Shown: positions 1-12,020 of the stretch, one piece after another
How the letters are laid out: the number at the start of each line of letters is the position of its first letter
Position numbering within the stretch: position 1 is the first letter of the stretch
The notes under the pieces: model-generated
Database searches by the model: none
Told to the model about the DNA's origin: nothing
The model's input: only the letters and a program-made list of their open reading frames with translations
Program-made: the position numbers and the translations under genes
Assembly: GCF_047948215.1 (NCBI RefSeq)
Contig: NC_134464.1
Span: forward strand, 35,773,020 to 35,837,019
Origin: Lycorma delicatula
Lineage: Eukaryota; Arthropoda; Insecta; Hemiptera; Fulgoridae
Reading direction: 5' to 3'
DNA: 64,000 nt

Positions 1-12
1 TTCGATTTTATA

Positions 13-240
13 TCCTACCCTATTAAACGGAATTTGTATGTGTGTCTGTGTGCGTCCCTCTCAGCTTAAAAACCGGAATGTACCGATCACTAGCGGAAAA
101 TCCCGATTCGTTAGTACATCTCGTGGTGGTCAGGTGTATATTTGTTATTATCTAAACGGTAGTTATCGGAGGCTAAACAGAAAAAAGAAAGAAGGTGTAT
201 ACTTGTTACCGTATATATATATATGCGAAATATATATCGA
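13..240 (+). repeat. Helitron-like 5' end repeat, copy 1
   Basis: Starts TCCTACCCTATTAAACGG and runs into a GT-rich segment, then a block with GCGGAAAATCCCGATTCGTTAGTA. The same order recurs at 52561-52735, and the inner block alone at 52805-52860. A TC start next to an A, followed by TATTAAA-type and TTTGTATGTG sequence, is usual for 5' ends of non-autonomous insect Helitrons. No partnered 3' end was identified. Positions 165-205 (CGGAGGCTAAACAGAAAAA) look like the SINE tail described at 10806-11101. Confidence 0.4.
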
Positions 241-686
241 AGTTTTGGGAAAAATTTAGTACTGTTTAACCGGATCCGAATATTCAGTCGAAAATCGCAA
301 ATATGTCGAAAACGGTCGGTCCCAGCGCTTTGAAAAAACTTTTTTGACCCCACCCGCTATCAGTGGTACCCGTCGGATGATAATATTTGCTAGTGTCCCC
401 AGGGGCGCTGTTCGGAAATTGGGGAGGGGTGCGATGAGGTGCCACCGAAATATCTCTGCAACCGGTCGTCCGATTTTGACGATTCAAACGACGTATGTAT
501 CAGCAGGTCAAGCGCTAAGTGTTTAACGCATCGGGTACACTCTTGATCGGCCGGATTTTGGTTATTCGGAAATTAAATCGTTTAGTCCTATGTTTTGATT
601 GCGCTCGCCCTGTGCGCTAAACCTGAAATACGCTCAAACCTGTGCGCTAGCGCAGCTGTAAAGTATAAACTTACGAAGACTAAAAA
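241..686. other. Moderately GC-rich repeat-like DNA, unassigned
   Basis: Contains phrasing typical of dispersed insect repeats (for example CAACCGGTCGTCCGATTTTGACG at about 460) and two GTGCGCTA segments at 612-650. It may be the body of the element starting at 13. No coding evidence was seen. Confidence 0.3.
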
Positions 687-1085
687 GTAGAAAATAAAAA
701 ATAGATAAAAGAAATTTTAAAACACTTCTCTTAAATTAAAAGGTAAAAAATAATTTTAGGATGTTATTTCAGAATGGATTTGACAACAAGCTTTGATATG
801 TTGATTATGTGAAAGTCATAGCTTCAAATTAAAAATTGATGTTTTTGGCAATTTTTTTTTTTATGCGTGATGAATGACATAAAAGAGTAGGGTGCAAACA
901 CGCATGAGAAAAAACTGGCAAAAACATCAAATTTTTAATTTGAAGTTATGACTTTACATAATCTTACTATCACAATCAAAGCTTGTTGTCAAATCCATTC
1001 TGAAATAACATCCTAAAATTGATTTTTCCTTTTAGTACGTTTAATTTAAGTGGTGTTTTAATTTTTTTTTACATATTTTTTATTA
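687..1085. repeat. Foldback (long inverted repeat) element
   Basis: The left arm (about 687-869) and right arm (about 899-1085) are reverse complements with scattered mismatches. They share the ATTTTAGGATGTTATTTCAG, GAATGGATTTGACAACAAGC and AATTTTTAATTTGAAG segments and end in ATGCGTG/CACGCAT around a 29-nt loop. Arms of 155-185 bp with almost no unique centre fit a hairpin MITE or foldback transposon. Alternatively it is an inverted duplication. No clear target duplication was seen. Confidence 0.75.
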
Positions 1086-2885
1086 ATTTACGTGATTGTT
1101 ATTCTTCTTAATGTAATGAATTGTAACTAAAATGCGTCTCATTCTGAGATGCCGCCCACCAGGGCAACCCTCCCGGAATGCCTGCAGCCAGTTTTATAAA
1201 ATTTAACCTAATAAAATTTAGTCGTAAATGGATTGTATTAATGTTTTCTTTGGATCTTGCATTTAAAAGTTTTGATTTCTTCCGAGTAATCCTTTAAACT
1301 ATGTATTATCGGTATCACTTAGTTTAAACTTAACCCAGTTAAGTAATCCACAGAGCAGACAGTTTCGAAGATAGGCAATTTCTGGTGAGCATGTAAAATC
1401 TTTACCTGTTCTTGGATGGGTGTTTAATTTTTGGATGAAAAGTTTCTTTTGTTGCAGCTAGCCAGCTTAAAGATGGCCGACTCAAAATCGTTGATCGTTC
1501 TGCTCCCGTTTCACGTAAAAAAAATCATATTTCTCGAAGCGTTGTGGGCTTGATGAGCAACCGCTGTTTAGAGGTTGTTTGATTGTTCCTCTGTGTGAGA
1601 TTTTGTATTGAGGTTCTTTCAAGAATAGATTGTCCTTTCTTATACTCACCCCTTTTCTTTTATGTTGATTCCTTCCTCCCCATTTGTCGCTCTTTGAGTA
1701 TATGACCTTGTAAGGTCTGTTAACCTATCGGTTGATAAAGGATCCATAGACTGATCCCGGTCCTGAAGAGATGGCTTCACGGGAAATTGGGGTACAAGTT
1801 GATCAGCTTTGGCCATTATAACATCAAGGCACGCTTGTGCGAGTGGAGATTGAGACCTCCCGCTGAATACGATTATTGAAGAAGGGAAGACAAATCAGAG
1901 TACACAGTATTCGTATGTGACAGAATCTTACAGGACAGGGAAGTACGTCTGAGAGAATTCGGCTTTGTAATCTACGGGGAACTGTGCTGCAACGAATGAG
2001 CGTGACACGCGGTGTCAAGAATGTTGGTCATAATTATCCAAACGAAGATGGCGTAACAAGTGTATAGAAGAATAGTTCTTGATTTTCCCTTGGATTTGTA
2101 TTCGTAATTAAACAGGTCTGACCCTAAGAAATGTCACAAAAAAGTTCTCCAACCTAAGAATACCGGAATCTCTAGAACAGTACATTCTGTATGTTCGCTG
2201 AATTATTTATTGAATAAAATAAGTCTGATATTACCTTTTGAAATATTTTTTTTTAAATTTGTAATAATTTGTTCAATTTGTTTTTTTTTCGGAGGAAATG
2301 CGTTAAAATCAGTAATTTTTTCATAATGTTATTATTTTACCATAAAATCAAGTTAAATTATACCAAAAATTGTTTGGTTCAACAAAATTTAAATTTTCCA
2401 TATTTATCAAACATTTTCTCTTAAGTACATTTGTAATCAGTAAAATAACTTCTACATAAATTTTTAACATTTTATGCTGCTTTTTTTAAATTTTTAGTTT
2501 GATAACAATTAAAATTCGGTTTTCAATGAAGTTAGAATACTTGATGTTCTATAATTTCATAAAAAAATTTAACGAAAAAAAATGAATTTAACGCGTGAGT
2601 GAAATAAAACCCTTTTTTTAATTCTTATATCTTTATGCATATTTGATGCCATAAAATACGATTGTAGGATACCTGATACTTATCTATAGAATGAACGCTC
2701 AAAATGTTACAGTCATTCCTAAGAATAGCAAACATCTCATGCTAGAAAAGAAGGAAAGAAGATAATAAAATAGTTCACCGTTGCATTCTCCATATAGAGA
2801 CAATATATTGTTAAATATCAGGGTATCAAGCCCGCCGAAAAGAAAGTGATATTCGCCCTTTCAAGTGGATACATTTCCTCCGTTC
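1086..2885. other. No gene recognised
   Basis: AT-rich apart from a more balanced block at about 1440-2060 that could be an old coding remnant. The block has no frame I can match to a known family. 2200-2850 is plain AT-rich sequence. Confidence 0.4.
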
Positions 2886-3005
2886 ATCACTGTAGCTGGT
2901 GGAATGGTAGCGATTCATCTTTCATCCGGAAGTTTCCAGGTTTAAATCCCTGTCAGGTATAGCATTTTTATACGGTGGAAAATTCTCATTCCATATACCA
3001 CGAAA
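2886..3005 (+). repeat. SINE1 (tRNA-Glu-derived), old copy
   Basis: A degenerate copy of the SINE seen best at 6004-6166 and 24911-25088. It retains GGTAGCG..CTTTCATCCGGAAGTTTCCAGG, a weak B box (GGTTTAAATCC) and GTCAGGTATAGCATTTTTATACG. The end reaches ATTCCATATACCA. Decay is heavier than in the 24.9-kb copy. Confidence 0.7.
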
Positions 3006-3369
3006 AAAAAACCAAAAAATACAGGAAAAAATTAACAAATTAATGATTAATTTTGTTAATGTTAATTAAGGGTTGATTAAGCATTACGTTTTACTTAATC
3101 TCTTCTTTAAATTACTTTGTTTTTCCTTAAATAAAAATAAATATATTAATATATAAAAAAATATTTATGTAATATTTTGTATATTCATGCCGGATGACAG
3201 AATACGTTTTTGCCGAGTGATTTATAAAATAAAACTTATATTTGTATTTTTATAAGTTTATAGATTTAGTAAGTTTTATTTATTCAGGTTTCAAAATTTA
3301 TTTTTATTTTATTTTTAATTATTATTCAGAGTCTTGTTTGGATTAGAAATTGCTATTATTACAATAATT

Positions 3370-3450
3370 CGTGATAATGTCTTTGCCTTTCATTCGGAGG
3401 TTCCTGGTTCGAGTCCGGTCAGGAATTTTTTATATCCTACAAAATTATAT
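3370..3450 (+). repeat. SINE1 fragment
   Basis: Matches the anticodon arm to B box region: CCTTTCATTCGGAGG then GGTTCGAGTCC and GGTCAGGAAT. The head and tail are missing or unrecognisable. Confidence 0.6.
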
Positions 3451-5084
3451 TATCTGTTTTGATGACTATTAAGCTTCAGCCTGTTGTTACTATTTATGAA
3501 TAAATAAATTTATATTTATGTGAATAATATTGTTATGGAAGTTCTGATTCCTTATATAAACTGTACGAAACAAAAATATAATTAACAACCTAGGGTTTGT
3601 AAATCTTTAATTTAGAACACAAAATATATGTTTATTGTTAATATTTTCCGTAGTATTGTATTGCAAACTATAATCACAGCTGTGAATTATCTGTAAGTAA
3701 TGCAATTTAAAATTATATTTTAATCAGGTATGTACAGATTGATTTATAAAAAAAATTAAATTTGAGAAAAAGTTCTTTTAAGAAATAAATTGCAGTTTTT
3801 AAACTCATTTAATTCACCATTCGAATGGCTGTTTAGCATCAATACCGATTTTATCTGCATTCTAATGCTAGAAATCTCAAGTTTAGATTAAGCTATAATT
3901 AAGTTATTTTAGAATAAAAAGACATTTTTTATTTAATTTTTTTTAACAATACAATCTCTTTATTTCATATTTTAACAGAAAAAATTGAAATGAATGAACA
4001 AAAATGTGAATGGAAAAATACCTGAAAGGTGAATCCAATTCAAAATGATTATAAGGTCACTAAAAAAAATATATATTGTTATTTTAAATTGCATTTTGTA
4101 ATATAATTTAATATCAAGATAAAATTAAAAAAATAAACCTCTGGTATTATTGTAGGGAAATTAATACAAAATTAAGAAAATTGTATACATTTAAAAAAAT
4201 GTTTAAATGAAATTTTGTACTTATTGAATTATGTCCTTTAACATAAACTTGTAAAAGAAATTGGGTTGTGAAATGTTTGTTTTGCTAATAAAATTAGAGA
4301 TGTTTTTGCAGATTACTTAAGAAACTTTCTTTCAACAATAGATTAAATAAATATAAACATTTAAATAAATAATTACATATATATACACACACACAACTAC
4401 ACACGTACCCACACTATAATATTATGTACATTATATTTTACTGACCATCTTGATATGTTGTTAGTTACGTTCTTCCAATCCAGATCTAAAGAAGTAAATG
4501 TGTAAGGTGTAGGTAAAGCAAAGATCTTTATACCTTTCTTCTCCCCACTTACGTTATCCGTTTTATTCCAACCCTCTCGCTCTCCTTTTCTTCTCTCTCC
4601 AGTAGTAAAGAGAGATGTGCTACTATTAAACCCCTCTCTTCCAACTATGTACACCTTATATCATTTCATTTCATTGTATGAAACACCGACGACTGGTCTC
4701 TTGTCTTGTAATACAGGTTCATGGCCAATGTAAAACATGATTGATATATACAATTTGTGTAAATATGTGTATGTGTGTGTCCATTATATTTTGTTAGAAT
4801 TTATTAACGCAAATATATATATTTCGCTTTTATGAAATTATATTATTTATTCTTTGATAGTTTTGCAATAAAATTTTATTATCCTTCTGTCCATTGATTT
4901 TAATCTCTAGAATCAATTTTTATCATAAATAGTATATATATATTAGATGAAGACGAATGCTTCGTAATAATATTTAATGACAAAAAAAAATTATTAATAA
5001 ATAGACTTAAATAGATAGGCTTAAAAATGACCATGACAAATAAAAATAATTTTTTATCAACCTCTTTAGAATTTTTAAAATTTC
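3451..5084. other. No gene recognised
   Basis: AT-rich. Holds a short (AC)n at 4385-4395 and a pyrimidine-rich stretch at 4515-4640. The 85-codon open frame across the latter on the minus strand looks like compositional chance. Confidence 0.4.
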
Positions 5085-5260
5085 AGAGCCTTTTCTATCC
5101 CAACCTCCAAATTATTCTACTTATTACGTCCTCTCTCTATTCATAAAATGCTCAACTTAATCTCTCCATTTCAACCAAGAACGTCCTCTTACTCTACGCC
5201 TGAAAGATATTCATCTTCACACTCTCAATGAAAGGCTCTCCTTACCCAAACGTCTCATGT
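5085..5260 (-). pseudogene. Possible LINE C-terminal fragment
   Basis: On the minus strand a short stretch (about 5145-5210) reads RRVRGRSWLKWRD, reminiscent of the Arg-rich C-terminal tail of endonuclease-RT type LINE proteins (RGRPRLRW). Frames break on both sides. Composition differs from the surrounding AT-rich DNA. The identification rests on about 13 residues, so it is weak. Confidence 0.3.
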
Positions 5261-5994
5261 ACCCATGTATATATCATTATTGTATCACTGAAATTGTCTC
5301 CTTTCCACTACATCAATAATTTTCTTGGTGTCATCCATCCTCTCTTCTAATTTTAGAAGTGTAAAATTAAAAAAAATTACAAAAACTTACTAAACGATTA
5401 TGTCAAAAAGTCGAAGTTTAAAAAAAGTTGATAAAATATTAGTATAAAAGTTATTTTTTTAATTCTAAGGTCCTTAAGTAAGTTTTATTTTATAAGTTAA
5501 TCTTATTTTAAATGCTAAATTTTTATTTAAAGTATGGAAGTGCGTTTAAAAAAAAATGTTATCCGTATGAAAAACAAACATTAGCAAGAAACGCTAATGT
5601 GTCTTCTGGCTAAGATCCGACAAACCTTGGGTCTTGAAAAATAAAAAAGAAACACTACTAAGTTTTTCAATTATATTTTCTTCAATTTTCGCGTAAAAAT
5701 TCTTTGAATCTCAAAATGTCATCAGGTATATTATATATTTATAATAACAACAATAATAATAATTATATTATTGATTTAAGAATAAATGATTTTTTATAAT
5801 TATGACCTTGTATAATAAAAAATAAAATTGTTTTCAAAAAACTATTATGTAAATTTTGTTCAAAAACATATTTACTTGATACATGAAAACTTAGATGTAT
5901 GGAAAATACTTTCTATAGGAACACAAGAAGAACTTGCTCTCAAAAAACAAAAAAAGGGAAAATTTTTAAAATGTGCGTTTGAACTTAATGAACG
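5261..5994. other. No gene recognised
   Basis: AT-rich sequence with homopolymer runs. Nothing coding or repeated elsewhere in the window was noticed. Confidence 0.4.
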
Positions 5995-6003
5995 CTTGAA
6001 CAT

Positions 6004-6166
6004 GCCGGTCTCCTTGGCGCGAGTAGTAACGTCTCGGCTTTTCACCCGGAGGTCCCGGATTTGATTCCTAGTTAGGAATAGCGTTTTCACACGCTCTACA
6101 AAATTGCTATTTCATCTCATCCTCCGAAGGAATACCAAACTGTGGTTCCGGAGGCAAAAAAACAAA
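6004..6166 (+). mobile_element. SINE1, full-length, with target duplication
   Basis: A 163-bp tRNA-derived SINE flanked by a 9-bp direct repeat, CTTGAACAT (5995-6003 and 6167-6175). The head reads GCCGGTCTCCTTGGCGCGAGTAGTAACG. The anticodon-arm region CGGCTTTTCACCCGGAGG and the following TGATTCC B box resemble tRNA-Glu (loop with TTC). The tail CATCCTCCGAAGGAATACC..TTCCGGAGGC ends in an A-rich run. A SINE encodes no protein: RNA polymerase III transcribes it from the internal A and B boxes and a partner LINE mobilises it. The tail is probably LINE-derived. Some B-box bases have decayed, so this copy is not recent. Confidence 0.88.
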
Positions 6167-6317
6167 CTTGAACATAAATAAAACGTAAATAAATTTCTTA
6201 AGGCAATTAAAAAAAAAAAAAAGTCTTAATATAATGTAAGCGGCGTTCTAATCGATGTTAAAAATAATTAATTTTATCTTAATCTAGTCAATATATATTT
6301 TTTTTTACTATCCAAAC

Positions 6318-6403
6318 CATCGACAGACTTATGCCTGACCAGGATTCAAACCCAAAACCTTTCGGATGAAAGGCAGATATACTACCACCCTGGTTGCTAC
6401 ATA
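6318..6403 (-). repeat. SINE1 fragment
   Basis: Reverse complement of the tRNA-like head: GCCTGACCAGGATTCAAACC, then CGGATGAAAGGC and ACTACCA. The tail is absent. Confidence 0.65.
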
Positions 6404-6726
6404 AACAAAATTCTTGACAATACCATTTTACAAAAATTTTAGAAAAGATATTTATTATAGACCAGTCCTATAATCGATATTATTAGTTCTTTTTTGTAGT
6501 GTATGATTTTGTAGAGTTATTTTTAAATAACAATTGAACGACACCAGTATTTTTTTCGGAGAAAATACATTCGGAGAAAGTATTATTTTATAGTACAGTG
6601 TGGTTTCTTAACAATAGTAATGCATGAAAAATATTTATAAAACTGAAAAAAATATTCGTAATTTATTAATTTTTTTAAATTTAATTATAGTCGAATCAAT
6701 AATTAAAGTCATTTGCGAATTATCAG

Positions 6727-6962
6727 TGTAATGTAACTGTACCAGTACAAATGTGCAGTCTTGAAAAATATCAGGCCGACCATTCCTTAGAATTGTGGTT
6801 AACTGAAACCCAACCACCAATGAATCCCACCGGTATTTTACCATCTAGTATTCAAATCCGAAAAAAAGCTCCTTTATTTAGGATTTTGAACCTGAGAACT
6901 TCGACTTTGAAATCAGCTGATTTACGACGACGAGTTTTACCACTAGACCAACCCAGTGGTTT
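6727..6962 (-). repeat. SINE2, partial copy
   Basis: Matches the SINE at 10806-11101: GGCCGACCATTC, GGTTAACTGAAACCCAACC, ATCTAGTATTCAAATCCG, AAATCAGCTGATTT and CACTAGACCAACCCAGTGG. The shared 3' tail is lacking on its left side. Diverged. Confidence 0.75.
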
Positions 6963-7274
6963 AATTTACTTTAAATATTGTAAAAATATTAAAAATAAAT
7001 ATAAATTTAATATGAGAATCGTTCTTCAGGAAAACAATTGGGTATAAAAATAATTGGAAAAAAAGAAACGAGCGTCATTCAATAAATTAAAGACACAAAT
7101 ATCTGTGGAAGTAAAACAGTTAAGAGAATTAAGATACTTTGAGAACAGTAAATTAATTACTCCGTGATAATCAGCTTTTATTAAATTTGGTTTATCTATA
7201 AATTAAAAATCTAATTTTACGATAACGAGTCCTCTTGTAGTTAACATATTATAATGCTATCATTACATTAAAAA

Positions 7275-7705
7275 ATGTGATGTGAACGTCACATGTCTTC
7301 CTTGTTCGTCTACTAAATTACATATACACATTTTTAAAAGTACATAAAATTTTATTTCATTAATAACTTCTGATATATTTTTTTTGTTGTTATTATTGCA
7401 TTATTATTTATCGTAATTTTTTACAATCAGAGGATTATTAATAGACCAATATATTTAAATTAAAAAAAAAAAAAAAGTTAGAAAAAGGAGATGAAGTCGG
7501 ATTTGAACCGGATGTGCTTTCACAACAATCCTAAATACAAAATTTTAACACCCTACGGCTAATCGTTTTTGAGATACATATATACAGACGTCACGTTCAA
7601 ACTAGTCAAACTGGATTCAGGGATGGTCAAAATGGATATTTCCGTTGAAATCTGAAAACCGAAATTTTTTGCGATCAGAATACTTCCTTTACTTCGTACA
7701 AAGAA
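7275..7705 (+). repeat. Dispersed repeat RB, copy A (internally deleted)
   Basis: Shares both ends with the RB copies at 30470-31140 (minus) and 45728-46440 (plus). The left end is TGATGTGAACGTCACATG. The right end includes CTACGGCTAATCGTTTTTGAG, CAGACGTCACG and ATATTTCCGTTGAAATCTGA, then GTACAAAGAA. This copy lacks the middle (GGTTCC..GAAAGTCCAAAATCC), leaving about 430 bp. Class unknown. The ends of the family carry an inverted ACTTCCTTRTACG-like motif, which suggests a non-autonomous DNA transposon. Confidence 0.7.
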
Positions 7706-8465
7706 CTAAAAAACAGTCATAAAATAAATGCTTAGTTATTAAAATGCCATTTTTTTGGATCGTTCACAAATTAATTCAATATACGAGTACTAAACATTTA
7801 CAGATTGCTTCTTCTAAATTTATATACTCGTATGTAAATGTAATTTATATCAATAATTATCATATAAAATTCAAATAAAGATATTTTTATAAGTTTACAA
7901 GAAAATAAATGTATGCATGGAAACCCGACTCATTGTTCAGGCCATTTTCAAAAATTTGATTATTCCAATCAATCGGCTTAAAGAATTTATTTTTTAAATG
8001 TAACATTATCAGAATGGAGATATTAATAATTTTTTTCATGTTAATTAATTTTTTTCGGAGTTTTATGAATGATTTATTTATTTTTTTTATTTGCTTATAG
8101 TCGCATCTACAAAAAGAGTAATTAGCGACTAGTTAAGTGTTCATAAGTAATTAGGAAATAAACACCAAACATTGAATAAAAAAATGTTGAAACAGGAACA
8201 ACACCACTAGACTATTTTCGCTATGCACCCAGTACTCCGTAACGAATCTCACATTAAAAAAACCGCTAAATTGAGTTCTTCATCCCACTAGAAACACAGA
8301 GTAACCGCAACAGTCGTTTGATGCATTCCTTCCGGTTGAGCTAACCTTTCACATTTGAACCCAGATTTAATTGACAACGAAAACACTGCGCAATCTAGGA
8401 GACACATGTATTATAGGAGCAATCAACTTTATCTCAATAATAAATATACGACCAAAAGGAATAAC
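7706..8465. other. No gene recognised
   Basis: AT-rich to about 8160, then more balanced unique sequence to 8465 without a recognisable frame. Confidence 0.35.
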
Positions 8466-9180
8466 TAGAAAAAAATTCCTTTCGGCACGCCGGAAGGCGG
8501 AGGTAGATTTCACCGGTGCTAAGTAGGTGATAGAAAAAATTTTCCACCTTAAACTTAAGAAAAACTTCAAATTTACTTCAAATTTCTTGTGAAAAAAGTT
8601 CCCCATGTTTAGCATACGACAAGCCCCATCTTCTTACAATTTTTCCACCCACTGGCCCTTATCCAAAGGAACTTTAAACGAATTCGACATTTTACTTAAT
8701 AAAAAAGTTATAGCGATATTTTGTTTTTACTGTTTTTTGGTCATCCCGTGGCCGTATGGGTTGGTCATATCAAAAATTGATTCAGACAAACGTTTTAGGT
8801 AATGTTAAGAGGACTAACGACCGTTTTAAACCGATTCGATACTATGCCTATTAAGGGAGGTATGATGGTTTTTGTCTTTGAAACCCCATTTTTCCACCCT
8901 CTGGGCCAGTGTTTGGCGATACCAAAAAACTTTACTTAGATAAGTTTTAGGGCCTTATCCAAAGAATAGTAGAAACTTTAAACGAATTCGATATTTTACT
9001 TAATAAAAAAGTTATAGCGATATATTTTTTTTTTCGAAAAAGCCCCCGTTTCCAATCTCATGGTCCGATTTTGCCCATTAATGAACTCGACCGAGATATT
9101 TGGGTCGTTATATTTTATGTATAAATTTGAAAGTGATTGGCGGAAAATTACGGCAGTTATCGTGTTCACAAGAAATTGAA

Positions 9181-9219
<39 letters not shown>

Positions 9220-9350
9220 TTTGAGCTGACGGTAGTTTTGGGGTCTTTGGCATGTGATACGCGAAGATAGTCGAAATTTTCCTGAAGTCGAATCATGGTA
9301 CCCATTACAATAGGTAGGTAGCTTTCTTATAAAATCTACCTAAAATACCT
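8466..9350 (+). repeat. Dispersed repeat RA, longest copy
   Basis: About 885 bp, present again at 55013-55765, 56683-57206 and (minus) 42241-42545. It begins CCTTTCGGCACGCCGGAAGG, then GGTAGATTTCACCGGTGCTA. Later blocks include CCCATTTTTCCACCCTCTGG, AGTGATTGGCGGAAAATTAC and GTACCCATTACAATAGG. No conserved frame was seen, so it is probably a non-autonomous element. Odd point: 8648-8725 (TTATCCAAAGGAACTTTAAA onward) duplicates the later block at about 8950-9025. Neither the 55-kb nor the 42-kb copy has it in that place. Confidence 0.8.
9185..9215. repeat. (AT)n microsatellite inside RA
   Basis: About 31 bp of alternating AT. The equivalent position in other RA copies holds shorter AT runs (55622-55632, 57187-57205), so the array belongs to the element and varies in length. 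Confidence 0.9.
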
Positions 9351-10649
9351 GTATTTTCTTTATCAGGTTTAATTACCACCGCAATTCTTTTTTTATTTTA
9401 AGTGGTTTACGGACCATTTTACATTGCATACCTCACAGTTCTGTTGAGGAAGCCAAATATACGGATCTGTGTGCTCAATTCTTAGCCGATTGATTATTAA
9501 TTTTGTACTTATACTGTTTGTCACACATTATTTTTGAATTTTCAATCTTAATGTTTATATTTATGAAATATTTCTAATAAATCTGTATAAAAAACAGATT
9601 TCATTATTATTACAAAATTAGTCGAATGGATCCGCGTCTTTTATGAATTTTAAACTGAACATTTCAAAATAGCTCTAGGCACGCTGTCTTATATCATTAT
9701 AGTGTTTATTTGTTTGTCACATACATTGCGTAGGTCGTCATATTGGCTTTGATAAAACTAAAGAATCTATTCTCTGGTATACAATTCGAAAGTATATTAG
9801 ATATTACACAGAGTTATGGGCAACCTTGAGTTGTACTTTCCAATTGAATAAAACAAAGCAACAGAGATATTTTAGCTGTGTTTTCCGAACCGAATGAAGA
9901 CTACAAAAGACTTCAAAAATATCCATCTTATTACGTATAAATGTATTAATCATGAACCTGCCAAAAAAAAAGAAAAAGAATATTACGAAAATTTGTAAAT
10001 ACTTGTTTTACACTTTTTAATCAAATTATTATAATATATTATATGAGTTTAATTCTTAGGTTAATTCGGATCAAAAGATAACATCATAAATTGATATTTC
10101 TAATATATTTTTAAAATATCAAAACAAACTTTCAATCAAACGTTTACTACACAAAGTAAGGAAATAATGAAGTTTTTTATTATTAAAATATAATCATAAA
10201 TTAATAAAACATTTTTTGCCGCTTTCATACATTTTACAAATTTACCCCCGTACGGGGAGGATGTTTCCGAAAGTAATGGTGGAATATTGTATTGTCACCC
10301 GATCTTAGTAACTGTAAAATTCTACAATCGGCAATGTCAGGGTGTATGTTAAATTAAGAATGCAAGATTTGAGGATAAACATGTAAAAAACATTCTGAGT
10401 TAAAGAAAAACAAGTAAAAATTCTATTCATTATTATCAATTTTTTTATGTACAAGTTTTATGACTACGTTTATAAATAAACTGATTAAAATTAGATTGAA
10501 GCAGAATATATGCATCTTGGATATCCGTTTAACCATTTAAGGAAACAAGATAAAAATTGTATATCCAATTGCCAAAATTTTATATTAGTATAAGTTGTTT
10601 CAATACTGTGGCATTATTTTTTCTTTTTTTGTAAATTTTATTTATTTAT
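9351..10649. other. No gene recognised
   Basis: AT-rich. The only compact feature is a 12-bp perfect palindrome CCCCGTACGGGG at 10246-10257. Confidence 0.4.
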
Positions 10650-11190
10650 TTTTTCTCCTTCCCCCTCGGAGCCGGATCTGTAACTAAACATACTCGACTT
10701 CGAGGGGTGCCATAGCCTCTAACTACCTCATCGGGAACAAAGTTCCCGCCAGATAGCCGGGACTCTGTCTTTAAGGCGTCATGCCTCTAATGATCTCCCC
10801 CCACCTTTCTTTTTTTTTCTTTTTTAGCCCTTGGTAATTACCGTTCACATAATACTTGAGAGGATGAATGAGGATGATATGTATGAGTGTAACTGAAGTC
10901 TAGTCTTGTACCGTCTCAGTTCGACCATTTCTGAGATGTGTGGTTAATTGAAACCCAACCACCAAAGAACACCGGTATCCACGATCTAGTATTCAAATCC
11001 GTGTAAAAATAACTGACTACCAGGACTTGAACGCGGGAAAATTTCGACTTCCAAACCAGCTGATTTGGGAAGACGTTCATCACTAGACCAATTCGGTTGG
11101 TTAATGATCCCCCCACCGGGCTCGGTCTTTATGCCTTCCCTCTAATGGGAAACTCTCAAAAGAATCCCTCTATCGGGACTCTATCTTACT
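10650..11190. other. GC-richer unit split by a SINE2 insertion
   Basis: 10650-10805 and 11118-11190 form one unit once the SINE2 at 10806-11101 is removed. It has repeated phrases (CGGGACTCTGTCTTTAAGGC, CGGGACTCTATCTTAC, CCTCTAATG) and, read on the minus strand, ends in an A-rich AAATAAATAAATAAAA tail. That suggests a retroelement 3' end on the minus strand. Family unknown. Confidence 0.4.
10806..11101 (-). mobile_element. SINE2, full-length, with target duplication
   Basis: A 296-bp tRNA-like SINE. Flanks are TAATGATCTCCCCCCACC (10788-10805) and TAATGATCCCCCCACC (11102-11117), one duplicated site with a small length change. On the minus strand it reads TTGGTCTAGTGATGAACG (A-box region), GTTCAAGTCCTGG (B box), TTGAATACTAGATCGTGG, TTTCAATTAACCACACATCT, and a tail CATCCTCATTCATCCTCTCA..CGGTAATTACC..GGGCTAAA followed by an A-rich run. 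The last part of the tail resembles that of SINE1, so the two SINE families probably use the same LINE. Confidence 0.88.
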
Positions 11191-12020
11191 TGTAAACTTT
11201 ATTTATTGTCGTATTACATTAACTATATTCTAATAAAAAATATTATTTATTTTAATATTCATCGTAAATTTCCAGTTCATAAATAATCGTATGAAAATTA
11301 AGATTTAACAGATTTGAAATCTGATGTTTAAAAGGAATCAGGAGGAAATCCCTAGAAAGATCTGGTAATCTCTGATTGATCATTTTTTTGTTTTAGATAT
11401 TTACAGGAGTAGCTGGAAATCAGTGAATTATAATTATTGATTTTGAAAAGATTTTAAATTCAGTACCAGCATAATAAGAAATAGAAATCAGCGGTACAAA
11501 ATATTCAGCACCCCTTTAATTACTATCTAGTTATTCAGAGCAATGATTTGACGTACGAGCAAGGACTTTATTATGATTTTTTCATTACTACATTTTTAGT
11601 AAATTACTAACAATCTGTTTATTTTTGAATGTGATTATTTGCTTTTGAATAGGTGTCTTTTTTGTACATTAACTTGAGGCGATTGGAGATAGTAGAGGAT
11701 GCTGTGCTTGTAAGGGTTTGTATTTCATCAAGATAATACCCGTGCATGATTTTTTGCCATGCCTAAGTAAAATTATTATTTGTTTATTTTTTCTTTAATT
11801 TGATCAAACTTTTTTCATCTATATTTCTTTTAACGAAGGTCTGTGATGCTGTAAGTCAAATTACCTTAACCCATGATTGAATTTCTACTAATTTTGTATA
11901 AAATTTTATTAGTTTAACAGATCATTGCAGAATATTTTTCATGAAAAAAGTGGATTAATGAGATTTATATTGCGTGATACGATATAACAATATAAATTCC
12001 TACATTGTATAGTATGTCTG
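11191..12020. other. No gene recognised
   Basis: AT-rich unique-looking sequence. No frame or repeat partner was seen. Confidence 0.4.
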
